A stretch of 64,000 bases of DNA from Argentina anserina (lineage: Eukaryota; Streptophyta; Magnoliopsida; Rosales; Rosaceae): the NCBI RefSeq assembly GCF_933775445.1, contig NC_065873.1:6634001-6698000 (forward strand), given 5' to 3'. Under the pieces are notes generated by a model. That model was not told the DNA's origin, did not search any database, and worked only from the letters and a program-made list of their open reading frames with translations. Shown one piece after another: positions 21,908 to 33,270 of this stretch. Every line of letters begins with the position of its first letter. Position 1 is the stretch's first letter. Made by a program: the position numbers and the translations under genes.

Positions 21908-23117
21908 AGATTTTCAGGTGTGGAGGTCCGTACTTTAAGTTAAGCTACATATTTTCATTTTTTATTAACTTTTCGATCGCGTTTTCATATTTCTACCGTC
22001 TAATCCTTAGGTAATAACGTATAGATCACCTCCCTGTAAAATTTCAGCTAATTTGGTAATCGTTAAGGTGTCTAACTAAGTTAAACCAATAAACGGATTA
22101 AATGTGCTGAACCGTTCATGTGTATAATGGAAAAACACAGTTTTATGTGACTTAACGATTATCACATTGGCGGAAAATTTGCAGATATGATCTATACGTT
22201 ATTACCTAATGACTGGACGATGGAGATTTAAAAACTCAATCGGAAAGTTAGTAAAAAATAAAAATCCGTACCTTAAACTAAGGTACGGACCTCTGAACCT
22301 GAAAAGTCGAGGTCGTTGAAGCAATACTCTTGTTCAATCTCATCTATTATGCTGATATATACGTCACTGATCGACTAGATATTTAAAATGAACTCTATGA
22401 TCGGGCAGGTTCCGAAAGGGTTGGTAACAGAAGGAGGAGAGGGACTGAACAAGGGGAACATATACATAGCGAAGACAAGCACACCAGCTGTGTTTCATGA
22501 ATACTTTGAACAATTCAAAAGGGACTTTACAGTCTTTCTGAGGTCTCGGGCACAAGAGCTAGTCCCGGGAGGTAGTATGGTCCTCACAACCATGGGCAGC
22601 ATAAAGAGCAATGATCCCCACTGCATTTGGGAATTCGTCGGATCAAAACTTTATGACATGGTCTTAGATGTATGCATGCGCCATGCAATAAATTTCTTCA
22701 AACGTACGTAAATATAAATTTTTCTGTTACTAACTGTGAGATGAATTATATTTTCAGGGTTTGATTGAAGAGGAAAAATTGGACACATTCAATCTGCCGT
22801 ATTATGCACCAACAATGGATGAGGTGAAAGAGGTGATAGAGGCGGAAGGTTCTTTTACTTTGCAAAACCTCGAAGTTTTTAGAAATGACTGGGACTCTTA
22901 TATAAAACAAACCAACAGTAGCTTTGACAAGAAGTCGAGGGCAGCAATACTATCCACTGACATAAGAGCCGTGGGAGAGCCTATTCTGGCCAGCCATTTC
23001 GGAGAGGAAACCATGGATGATTTGTTTCGCAGGTTTGAAGAAGATGTTCTTGATCACATGGAAAAGGAGAACTGCCAGTTCATTAACCTTGTTATCTCGT
23101 TAACTAAGAAGTGTTGA
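21244..23117 (+). CDS. SABATH-family carboxyl methyltransferase (salicylate/benzoate type likely)
   Basis: Four exons in frame: 21244-21318, 21430-21831, 22409-22669 and 22758-23117, giving 365 aa, normal for the family, with the usual three introns (GT-AG). These cytosolic enzymes transfer methyl from S-adenosylmethionine to the carboxyl of small acids, making volatile esters such as methyl salicylate. Visible features: N-terminal VLHMNGGDSKSSYA; SAM-binding DLGCSSGPNT (56-65); FLNDLPRNDFN; SSYALMW (150-156), whose Met-Trp pair matches salicylate/benzoate enzymes better than the His-Trp of jasmonate enzymes; GNIYIAKTS; and C-terminal EPILASHFGEE. No stop or frameshift. Intron 2 holds an (AT)n run and a foldback MITE. 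Substrate is not proven by sequence. Confidence 0.92.
21877..21905. repeat. (AT)n microsatellite in SABATH intron 2
   Basis: A simple AT alternation directly before the foldback MITE. Confidence 0.9.
21922..22294. mobile_element. Foldback MITE in SABATH intron 2
   Basis: A long imperfect palindrome: 'ggaggtccgtac...' on the left pairs with '...gtacggacctct' on the right, and 'taggtaataacgtatagatca' recurs as its complement near 22200. Pairing may extend to 'ttttcagg' (21911) and 'cctgaaaa' (22307). It belongs to the same family as 43709-44087. The interior has no coding capacity. Confidence 0.8.
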
Positions 23118-23193
23118 ATATAAATGTGATGCAGAAACAACGGAACGTAGACTTTGAATAGTTTCGTTGTTTCCTTGAAATGTTGTTTATTTG

Positions 23194-23199
23194 AATAAA
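23194..23199 (+). terminator. Probable polyadenylation signal of the SABATH gene
   Basis: AATAAA lies 77 bp after the stop codon, on the coding strand. Confidence 0.5.
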
Positions 23200-23610
23200 A
23201 TTTCTTATCGCTTGCTGTATGCAAGCCCTAGCAAACCCTTCAGCTCTAAAAGGTTTATGCTCAATTCCAGATCACGTACGCGTTATTAAGTGTATACTGC
23301 TCATTCAGTATGACTCCCATGAGTATTCTTTAATTTGTTATAAAAATCATATATACGGGAAGGAAAATGTTTTAGTGTCATAATATGACACCAAATCCGA
23401 CGCCGCAATCTCAGGTGGTATATTACGTCATCTTGTCATGTCAACAATTACAATAATCACAAAATGTCATTTTTAAATATAAAGACAATTATATCCTTAT
23501 TAATCTAACGACTCTAGATTATTATAAAAAAGTTGTAGTTCTTTTTTATATCATTTATTTTTTTCAAAATCCTTTCAAAATGTAATAAAAAATATGATAT
23601 ATACAAAGTA

Positions 23611-23794
23611 CAATCCCGTTCACACGGTCAGCAGCTCACCGTGTGAATTCATGCTCAACCACCATTGGATGTAAATCCAAGGGTTGAAAATAAAATAACT
23701 CAGTTTTAAAAAGATTCTCCTTACCCTTGAATTTACATCTAATGGTGGTTGAGCATGAATTCATGGTTAGCTACTGACCGTGTGAACGAGACTG
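23611..23794. mobile_element. Mutator-like MITE with perfect 10-bp target duplication
   Basis: Ends are inverted repeats of about 75 bp: 'cccgttcacacggtcag' on the left against '...ctgaccgtgtgaacgag' on the right, with 'gaattcatgctcaaccacca' shared inside. Flanks are ATACAAAGTA at 23601-23610 and again at 23795-23804. Nine- to ten-base duplications are the Mutator signature. 184 bp, no coding capacity. It sits 0.5 kb after the SABATH gene. Confidence 0.9.
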
Positions 23795-23812
23795 ATACAA
23801 AGTATGCTTGAA

Positions 23813-24008
<196 letters not shown>

Positions 24009-24246
24009 TTGTGCGCCTATATGATAATTGTATTAATTCATTATAGTCATTAATTAATCATAAATGTAAATTAATTAAATAAGAAAGTCATGAATCTTAA
24101 CATTTTTGTCACTAGAAATATTACACAATAGGCATAATTGTATTAAATATGATATTAATTAAGATATGTATATAGGAAAAATAACATTTGTTACCTTACA
24201 TATCCGCTTAAATCGATTATATCATAACAAAAGAATATTCCATTCG

Positions 24247-24904
24247 GAGGTTCTATTCATACCTCCAAAAATGACATTTGGACCTCTATTTTTTTCCTAG
24301 ATAGTTTTGACTTAGTCAATACATATGAAATTACCAAAAAACATATAACAATAAAAATACAAGAAGGGAAATAATTCTTTACTCATTTATTATAAAATAC
24401 AAATGTGGACAATTATCTTTTATATTTATTGCTAGACAATCCAAAATGGGATATCAAATTGCATTAAATGATTTAATTGATTACATTCTTTTTTGATAAA
24501 CATCATTAGTCAAAGTTAATAAACATCATTTTGAATGTGGACGATTTATTGTATAAACTATATAACTATTTAGAATTTTCTCATAAATTTCGATTTTTTC
24601 ATATACGTTGATGAACAAGAATACGTTAATTAGAAGTTAAAATATTTTATATACAAATTAATTCGAGAATATAGTTTATGTGATTATTATGTATTTTTTG
24701 AGTTGTATATAATAAATGAAATTGAAATAGAGTACGAAAGAAATTAATAGATAGTAGTATGATTTGATATATCAAATTAGATAATGGGCATTTTAGAAAA
24801 ACTTTGGAGGCCTAAATAGTATTTTAGGTATTATAAAAGTAAAATGAAAGTGTACTAAGTAAAGATGTCTAAATACATTTTTTTAGGTATGAATAGAAGT
24901 TCCC
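24247..24904. mobile_element. Probable foldback MITE, about 660 bp
   Basis: The left end 'ggttctattcatacctccaaaaatgacatttgga' and the complement of the right end, 'aacttctattcatacctaaaaaaatgtatttaga', pair over about 45 bp with several mismatches. The interior is very AT-rich. No clear target duplication, so boundaries are approximate. Confidence 0.5.
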
Positions 24905-24966
24905 TATTCCCTTTCAGAAAAAACAAATCAAAAGAATCTGACCAAAAGTTTTTATCTAAATATAAA

Positions 24967-25690
24967 TGTAATAACCTGAATTTTCAATACCATTTCTTTT
25001 AATTTCTCGAAAATTAAGGGAATGATAATATGATTAAATTCACATTTTACGGCTTTTATTTTGTCGTTGTTCGAAGTAGAAATTGGTTTCGAGAGCCAAA
25101 GGTGTGTTATTTGATTAAGTTCATTTGACCTAAGAGTTGACTTTTAATCCGTCACTCATTTCAGAAAAACTTCTTTCACGAAAATCGTAGAGTTCGTCAA
25201 TAAGAATTCGTAGACGCGCGGCATGCTTTAATCGGATGTCGTATATGAAAGTTGTTAGCAACGAAAGTTTAGTTCCCGATTTTAGAAAGAGTATAAAATG
25301 AAAGAGATGAGATTAAAATAAAAAAATCAGTTTTTTTTTCCAAAATCAGCTCGGTCATTGTTCACCTGAGCTCGGGTACTGTTCACGCGAATTTTCTCTC
25401 TTTATTGCCGAATCTTTCTCCGGCCATATCTTCGTCGTCCAGCGACAGAATTGGGTGAGACCGGTGGCGTTGGAACCGTCTCTTCGTCCCCTACCGATCT
25501 GAGTTAGCTTTTGGGAGAGATTCGAGCTGTTTGAAGTCCAGAAATGAAGAAACAATACGGCTGTTCCGTTTGAAGAAGTGAGGAGAACTCCCTCCTCCTG
25601 CAACCAATCAAGGTGATTCTTCTTGTGTTTTGAAGCTTGTAGGATATATATCAACCCTCTAAAACGGTTTTATCTATTTCAAAATCCCCA
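24967..25690 (+). repeat. Gypsy LTR fragment (5' part)
   Basis: It starts TGTAATAACCTGAATTTT and shares with 6119 the blocks 'gagttgacttttaatcc', 'cgaaaatcgtagagttcgtc' and 'ggaactccctcctcc'-type text. A likely promoter (agtataaaatg) lies near 25290. It ends without the rest of the LTR, so it is a truncated remnant. Confidence 0.65.
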
Positions 25691-26032
25691 GTTACTAACA
25701 CTTAATACATTACATACTAAATTGCTGACCTACAATGACCTCTAAAAATATATTACTGACCTTCAGCACACATGTTACTAACTCCCCTAATAAACTACAT
25801 ATGCCCATGAAAACGTTACTGATTGCTTATACTAAACTATTAACCCCTAGTGATTTCTAATAGTATATTTCTAACTGGTAATAAATATACTAATAATACT
25901 AATCACCTTATTTCCCCTTGATACTATCCCTAGATAGCAATAAAAATGTAAAGTTTAATGCCCTCTAATAAAAATTTATTGCCCTCTATTAATAAAATTA
26001 TTAATACCTGATAAATGTGAAAAATGATGACT
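25691..26032. other. AT-rich stretch, no gene
   Basis: Low-complexity text with repeated 'tactgacc'/'tactaa' words. Nothing recognised. Confidence 0.4.
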
Positions 26033-26560
26033 TGTTGTAAAAGAATTACTCTTTGTAATCTTCCGGTGTATCTTATCCTAATTAGTATAGGTTAGTCTAG
26101 ATAAGGAATGATATATAATCCCTTATTTTACAAGATACTCAATGTAATGCTTGTATATAAGGCTTCCTTATCAATGAATAAAGATGATTGATGCCTATTA
26201 CATTTTTCTGTAACACGTTATCAGCACGTAGTTCTAACCCTTAGTTCCTAGGTCTAGAACTCTAATTTATGAAAAAATTCTTTCTGTCATGAAAACAATA
26301 CGACAGAAGAAGATGTAAAATTCCTTCTGCCATGAAAAAATTCGACAAAAGATGAACAAAATTTTCCTTCTATTGAAGAAAAATCGCAGAAAATATGAAA
26401 AAAAAACCCAAAAATTGGTTTTGAGCTTGGGCACCCATCTCCTCTGATCGGTAAAGAACGACCCATTACCGGCAGCGCATCTCCGCGCCGCCAATCTTCA
26501 ACGCAGCAAAGCGCCGAGACCTTACTCCGTGTAGAACCTCGTCACCGCCGAAATTAATGT
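26033..26560 (+). mobile_element. Copia LTR (26033-26215) with primer site and start of internal region
   Basis: It starts TGTTGTAAAAG and ends 'ctgtaaca', with a promoter-like 'tatataagg' at 26154 and 'aataaa' near 26179. It is followed at once by 'cgttatcagcacg', the same sequence that follows the 5' LTR of the complete Copia element at 37693. The internal part runs perhaps 350 bp as leader and then stops; no gag or pol is left. Length and layout match the 182-bp LTRs of that element, but the sequence is diverged, so it is a sister family. Confidence 0.7.
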
Positions 26561-29149
26561 GTTGTATAGAAATCCTCCATCAAAATTCCGTGAAATGCAA
26601 AACTGTAGAGACAACAAATTCAAATTACTAGTTGTATGGCTCGTAGTTTTACAACACGCAATATATGTTTTGTTATATGTGAGAAACTCATTTGGAATAT
26701 CATTTGGCTGACGATGTTCCAATATGCGTCAGGGGATGCAAATTGAATTTGCTAAAAAGGTTGTACAACATAAAAGAAAATTTTAGTTGTAGAAATTAGA
26801 TGTCAAAATTATTTATACAACTTGTCTTGTACGAATAAGAAGTTATAATCATTTATACAACTAATACATTTTGCCTATTGTGAGATTATGGTTCAATATG
26901 AGCTAGTGAATGCCACTTGCAAAGGGTGAAGCACTAGGACAGTAGAACATAGTTTTTTAGTTGTTGGATTTTAGTTTAGCGTTTAGTGTTTAGGGTTTAG
27001 TGTTTAGAATAAGGGGCTAGGATTTAGGGTTTCAAATGAAAATTAATTTTGTATTTTGGTAAAAAAAATGAAATTACGATAATATGATAAATAATTTTAA
27101 AAAAGATATAATTTAAAATTAATTAAATAAAATGTAAGCATTTTGCCACATAGGCCATGTTGGACTATTAAATAATATTCAAATAATGAAAATTCTTCAA
27201 AAATTATTTAAAATAGCTTAAGTGTCTGAAAATGTTGTCAAAAAATATTACGTTCATATGGTAGTACACTCTACACACCCGTGTAAAACTTTTTAGAGAT
27301 TTCTTTTTGCGTAATGTGGCTACCCTTAGGGAGGTATAATGATATCTATGATAAGTACTTAAATAGTTTATATATAAGGGTTGACCGCATCGATCGAAAT
27401 CTAATCGTTATCGAAAATAAATGAATTTTATACCCTAACTATATTTAACTATGTCAATCACATCCTACGGTTGATTTTTAAAATATGGTATAGTGGATAT
27501 AGTTAATTTAGAATGACATGCATTCATCTATAACATAGTAAGAATCGAAGGTTATACCATATGAGTACACATGTTGTGATGTAAAAGAGAAATCTCCTAG
27601 ATCCGAAAGGGAATTTGACAGTAGAATGTGATAACTATAATGAAATACGTACATGTGGTACAAGATTCAGAATTTTATGCATAGTTCAAAGGTTATACCA
27701 CATTAGTACACATGTTGTGATTCAAATGTCAAAAATTCATAGAATAGAAATTCGACCGTAAGATGTGATTACAATAGTGAAACATGGGTATGGTACGAAA
27801 TTGACATATTTTCAGTAAGCTTTGTGTCTCGATCCATAAGGTTAACTATAAATAAACGGTACTAATTACACGAAAATGTTCTTAACACCCTCATATCATA
27901 TTTCTTCAATGTTCTCAATCTGCAAGGAAATTTGACCATAGGATGTGATTATAAAAGTGAAATACACATGTATTAGAAAGTTCAAAAGTTTGCGGCAATG
28001 ATCGGGTCTCAATTTGTATGGTCAATTGTAAATTGTCAAAAATATTATTAGGGTTGACCGTGCGGATCAAGAACCAAATATTATTAAAAGTTAGTAAATT
28101 TTACACTATCGACATGTTTCAATATAAGGATCATGTTGTGCGGTCGAACATTTCAATGTTAATATCCTTCGTATCATTGGTGTACAAAACATTTACAACC
28201 TAATTTGATAAATAATCATTTCTATGAATATCACCACTTTAGCCAAACAACCATGTCCTTATATGTGCCATGTTCTTATATATGCCATGTTTGAGACCCC
28301 TTAGTTGAACCTCATTTGAGCCTACATTGAGCTTTTTCTTCATTACCTTCTATTATCTCCATGAATAATATAGTAACTTCTACATTGTCCTATAGACTTG
28401 GCAGAACTTTTTTTGAGATGATGTTGTGATGATGTATGAAATAAGTATGGAGTGGAAGACATATAAAAAGGATCAAAAGCTTTTAAGCAAAGTGACGAAA
28501 AAAAAAGAGAAAAAAAGTTATATTGTCTTTTATTTGTGATTTGGAGTTCAGTTGTAATTGAAGGTCTAAAAATATTTATTTGTTATTTTTCCATGTTCAC
28601 TTTGTGTTTAGAATGATGATTGAGCCCAACTTGTTGATATTTAGCCCTTGTGATGTTATTTGGTGTCATAAGGAAGATGTTTACTCTACTAAGTCTATAA
28701 GATGACCTTTGTGATTCTTTGATATTCCATACATTTAGTTGAGCCTAAACACTAACCTTGCATAATGATCATAATGGTTCTTAAAATGATCAAATCTTGA
28801 TTTGTGGAGATGATTCACAAGAGTTGAGCATATGGTTTTGGTCCATTTGTGCACTTAATTGTTAAATGAGGTTTTCCAAAAGTTATTCACAAAGTGCTTT
28901 CATTTGATGAAATATGCAAGTTATTTGTTGTCTTACTATCTATTCTCTTGCATATACTTAAGTGTGAATTATAACCATGAATTTGAGTGAAAAGAAGAGA
29001 GTATGTCTTGTGAGGAGGATTAGATTAACTAAACATGTTAAGTGCTTATTCATACCATGAAGCATGTTTATGAAGCTTAGAATTTATGTGTTTACTTTCA
29101 AATGCTTAATTTTGAAAGCTATGTGTTATGAGATTCTGAGACAATCATT
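26561..29149. other. AT-rich region with diverged repeats, no gene seen
   Basis: Between 27540 and 28010 a degenerate unit of about 140-190 bp recurs three times with words such as 'gttataccacattagtacacatgttgtgat' (in part) and 'gaccataggatgtgattataaaagtgaaa' (in part). 26965-27035 has telomere-like TTTAGGG/TTTAGTG words. Otherwise no open frame of note and no RNA gene. Confidence 0.5.
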
Positions 29150-30135
29150 TAGGGGCAATAGTGTTTTTATAGAGTTTTTGTTTTTTTGTTTGTTAAGGGA
29201 CTAGCAAAAGCCAAGTGTGGGGTAGTTAATAGAAACACTTTGTGCGATGTTCTTAACATGTTTTTACCACCATTTGTACTTTGCTTAGCCCTTATTGTTG
29301 TAATTTCGAGTCATTGAGTCATAGTAGGAGTCTTCGGTGACACTGATGACATTTTTGTACTTAAACGAGTTGAAAACGCAGAAATGGTCTAGAATCCTTG
29401 TTTGACTATGAAACCTAGTTGGATTAGGAGTCCTCATCTTTCGACGTTTCTGTTGCATTGGCGATATATTGAGAATCCTACTTGCATTAGGAATCATTTT
29501 TAGACTAGGAAACATACTATTTGAGAAAGTCATACTTGAAATGAAACTCTTATTTTGTAACTTTCCTAATCGTACTTTCCTATTCTAGTAACTTACTTGA
29601 TCGAGAAAGTTTCCTGTTGTGAAATGAAAACTTTCTTAATCTAATTGAGCTTATCTATCGCATATGTTTTTTTAAGACAATATTTGTCTAGATTAGGACA
29701 AGTTTATATGAATTATCTTGTCTTTTATTATTTTTATATTTTAAAGATGAGATTGTGTAGCTAGAATGAAGGAAAAAAATAGAGAAAAAGTCTCAGCAAA
29801 GGAAGAAAATAAAGAAAGAAGGAGACAACCAAATTAAAGGAGAAAAAGAAAGAATTGATCAAATGAGATTACACCCACCAATGACAAAAATAAGTGAAAG
29901 AAAAAAAGGAAGAGAGAAAGAATGTGACAACCAAATTAAAGGAGAAAAACAAGGAATTGATCAAATGAGATTGCACCAACCAATGAAAAAAATAAGTGAA
30001 AGAAAAAGAGAGAGAAAAAAGGAAGAGATAAAGGAGGGATTAAGTAAACAAAAAGAGATAATGCAAGAGAGAAAGAAGGGAACAACCAAATTAAAGGGAA
30101 AAAAAGGAATTGACACAAATCGAATCATGTCCTAA
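29150..30135 (+). mobile_element. 3' end and LTR of an Athila/Tat-like Gypsy element (remnant)
   Basis: The text 'actagcaaaagccaagtgtgg' plus 'ggtag' near 29203-29227 is the usual polypurine-tract context of Athila/Tat Gypsy elements, which places an LTR start at about 29228. The following sequence has repeated 'gaaact'/'gattagga' words and then a purine-rich tandem (29824-30100). No polyprotein is visible before it. This is judged from motif memory, and the far end is not defined. Confidence 0.4.
29824..30100 (+). repeat. Purine-rich tandem repeat, ~102-bp unit
   Basis: 'gacaaccaaattaaaggag' recurs at 29824 and 29926, and in part at 30080, with 'gaattgatcaaatgagatt' between. The lysine/glutamate-rich open frame over it (29863-30135) is a by-product of purine richness. 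Confidence 0.75.
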
Positions 30136-30529
30136 GTATGTTCGGTTTGTGTTAATTAAATTGAGAAATTATGGAAAATTTACATATACCCCATGGTGAG
30201 TGACGCCACCGTGAAACATGTCTCAAACAAGGATTTTGTGCTTAAATGTAATCTTGTTTAAGTTCTATGCAAACTGTTATTAAATTAGATTGCATGCAAT
30301 TTAGGTGAGGCTCTAAGTCAACCTAAACGTAAATAGAAATATTGCATGATTAGATGTTCCCCTAAGGCTCTAATTGTATTGGTGTCTAAAAGTATGTAAT
30401 TAGATGAATTAGAATGCATGATATAACCAACTTTATATGGTGCATTGGCGAATTTGGTTTAGTTTGGTAAAGAGAAATCGATCATGTAAATAGTAATTTA
30501 GGTTTTATTTTAGTAGTTAATAATCAATC

Positions 30530-30548
30530 TCAAACCCCCCCCCCCCCA
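30530..30548. repeat. Poly-C run
   Basis: An uninterrupted run of about fifteen C, prone to length error in assembly. Confidence 0.9.
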
Positions 30549-30649
30549 TTATTTGTTAACACTAAAATTTAGAGTTCCCTTCAATTTCCCGGACTGAATG
30601 ATCAATGTTTATCCTATATTAGCGATGACATTTTTTACATGGTTAATTA

Positions 30650-31174
30650 GGTGACGCACGCACGTCCCCAAAGTGATCGACAACTCCAGTTCGAAATATG
30701 GTCGATCGACACCAGCATATGTGATAAGTATATATATTTAGGTATCCCGTAAAAATTTCGTCCATTTTGAACATAGATTGACCGTCTGTACCTACGGTCA
30801 ACCAAAAAAGAGGCGTTTTGACATATTAAAACCCCCATTGACTGGAGTTTTGCCAAATGGGTTTCTTTCGTGCGAATGCGCATGATCGGTGACAAAAATT
30901 AGGTAATTTCATATATGCAAACGGCTTTCAATGTTCGTATATTGGTAATGGCTTATTAGTGGTGTTTTCGGTTTACCGGAAATTCTGACAGTCAGATGAG
31001 GTTCGAATGAGATGAAGTTTTAACATGGTCCCTAAATATCAGAACTGATAACATCAGCTGGTGTCGATTAATTCCGAGAAGTTTATTTCATATACTTCAT
31101 TTAGTTGCTTCATAATGTTAGAATTTTATTTTAAATCTAGTATAAAGTTATAATATAAAGAAATATAAAATTTT
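30650..31174 (-). repeat. Inverted dispersed copy of the ~510-bp unit
   Basis: The complement of the 14671-17470 unit: 'gtgatcgacaactccagttcg', 'tggtcgatcgacaccagc', 'gtttaccggaaattctgac' and so on. The Copia element at 31180 inserted at its edge, and the sequence resumes after 37879 with 'ctagtattattaac'. Confidence 0.75.
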
Positions 31175-31179
31175 AAATC

Positions 31180-31364
31180 TGAAACAGTAGAATGAATTTG
31201 AGAAAAGGAATTGTGATTTTATTGATAGCATAAATCCTTATATATAGGCATTACAACAAAGATCCTGATGAATTAGGGAATAGCTAACATTCATTATCTA
31301 ACTAGGCTATACTGATTAGGACAAGATACACCAAGTATGAATAGGAGATTATTCTCCTACAACA
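31180..31364 (-). repeat. Copia 3' LTR
   Basis: On the minus strand it starts TGTTGTAGGAGAATAATC and ends 'ctactgtttca', with TATATATAAGG and AATAAAATC inside. It is preceded by the purine tract. Confidence 0.92.
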
Positions 31365-31572
31365 CTCCCCCTTGTATCGCAATCCTAATGTGACATAGTG
31401 CAATATTGTTGCCTTGGTAAAAACCTTCCCAAGCAAAACAAAAACCTCTTGGGTAAAATTAAAAGCTTTGGTCGAAGGAGAAAAAGAGCACAACGCACTA
31501 ACTACAAATGGTCACTGCATGTAATGTAGACTCCCCCTAATGTTTACAAAACCACTCCCCTTGAAATTTAAC

Positions 31573-32458
31573 TCAATCTTGGAGCTCTGATAGACGACGC
31601 AATCCAATGCGTTTCACATGCTTCACAAATGTAGATTTTGGAAGAGACTTAGTGAACAAATCTGCCACATTATCCTCAGAACGAATCTGATTAACTTGGA
31701 TATTCAACATCTCTTGTTGTGACTGATTATAAAAGAACTTTGGCAAAATATTCTTTGTGTTATCACCCTTAATGTAACCTAACTTCATCTGCTCAATGCA
31801 AGCAGCATTATCTTCATAAAGACATGTATGTTCAACTGTAGTAGAACTTAATCCACTAGCCTCTCGAATATGAGTAATGATTGCTCGAAGCCAAATACAT
31901 TCTTTGACTGCTTCATGCAATGCTATAATCTCACAATGATTCGAGGAAGTAGCAACAAGGGTTTACTTGGTTGATCTCCAAGAAATCGCCGTATTTCCCA
32001 TGGTAAAAATGTAACTAGTTTGGGAACGTCCTTTGTGTGGATCCGAAAGGTATCCAGCATCAGCAAATCCTACCAACTCATCACTAGAAGATGTAAGAAA
32101 TGAGGAATTTCCATTCAAATGCTAAGAAGCAGCATCGGCAGCAACACATGCATCGACGGCGGCAGCAGGGCCGTGTCTAACTTTCCGGGAGAGCATGGCG
32201 GCGACATTGTGTCGATCATCATCATCAATTCTTGCCGGAATAGCATTTCTTGTCGGAATATTGATAATACAACCCCATATCAATGGAACATTTCAAGTAC
32301 CAAAAGATGTTCTTGATACCGGTCCAATGACGCATAGTTGGTGCAGAACTAAACCTTGCCAACAAGTTCACTGAGAATGCAATGTCTCGACGAGTACATT
32401 GAGCTAGGTAAAGCAAAGCTCCTATAGAACTCAAATATGGATATTCAGGACCAAGCAT
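31573..32458 (-). pseudogene. Copia RNase H and end of reverse transcriptase
   Basis: Segments read EYPYLSSIGALLYLAQCTRR and the N-side of RNase H (32225-32458), then KECIWLRAIITHI, CLYEDNAACIEQMK, KNILPKFF and IRSEDNVADLFTKSLP (31573-31920). The DNAAC and DLFTKSLP blocks are characteristic of Copia RNase H, which degrades the RNA strand of the hybrid. A diverged 300-bp stretch and stops separate the two parts. Confidence 0.88.
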
Positions 32459-33270
32459 CTATTCATGTCATCTTTCGGACGGAATGGATCTTTCTTGGTA
32501 TCCAGACTTCTTACGACCATGGGAGTACTAGAAGGGTGCATAACTTTGTCCATACATAACAACCTGAGCATTTTTTGGATGTATGCAGACTGGTGTACAA
32601 GGATTCTACCAACTCTATGCTCAATTTCCAAACCTAAGCAAAACCGAATCTTTCCCATGTCTTTCATATCAAAATCTGCTTTCAATGAGCTTATCGTCTC
32701 ACCAATCTCATTAAGAGATCCGATTATGTTCATGTCATCGACATAGACAGCTACTATAGCAAAACCAGAACTATTGTGTTTGATAAACACGCAAGGGCAC
32801 AGTCCATCGTTCTTGTATTCCTTCCTAATTTAGTATTCGCTCAAACGTGTATACCATATTCTTCCAGACTGTTTAAATCCATAAAGTGAGCGTTGTAACC
32901 TAATGGCATAGGCATTGCGTGGCTTACTTGAATTGGGTACTTGAAGTCCATCATGAACCTTCATGTATATCTCCGTATCTAGATCCCCATAAAGATACAC
33001 GGTCACCACATCTAATAGCTGCATATCTAGCTTTTCATATACCACTAGACTTATCAGATATCGAAAGGTAATGATATCCATAACTGGAGAAAATGTCTCC
33101 TCATAGTCAACACCAGGACGCTGAGATAATCCTTGAGCAACGAGTCGTGCTTTATATCGCAGGACTTCGCCTTTCTCATTCAGCTTGCGAACAAAGACCC
33201 ATTTATGTCCAACAAGCTTAACATTCGATGGTACTTCAATGACCGGACTGAAAACTTGCCTTTTATTCAA
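32431..33270 (-). pseudogene. Copia reverse transcriptase
   Basis: 33270-32830 gives KWVFVRKLNEKGEVLRYKAR, VAQGLSQRPGVDYEETFSPV and EIYMKVHDGLQ; 32790-32431 gives FAIVAVYVDDMNIIGS and LGLEIEHRVGRILVHQS. The catalytic YVDD box is kept. A frame break between 32790 and 32830 and stops elsewhere disable the polyprotein. Confidence 0.92.

Noticed and set aside
29863..30135. Lys/Glu-rich 90-residue frame
   Set aside because: Product of a purine-rich tandem repeat; the complement also stays open with Phe/Leu/Ser.
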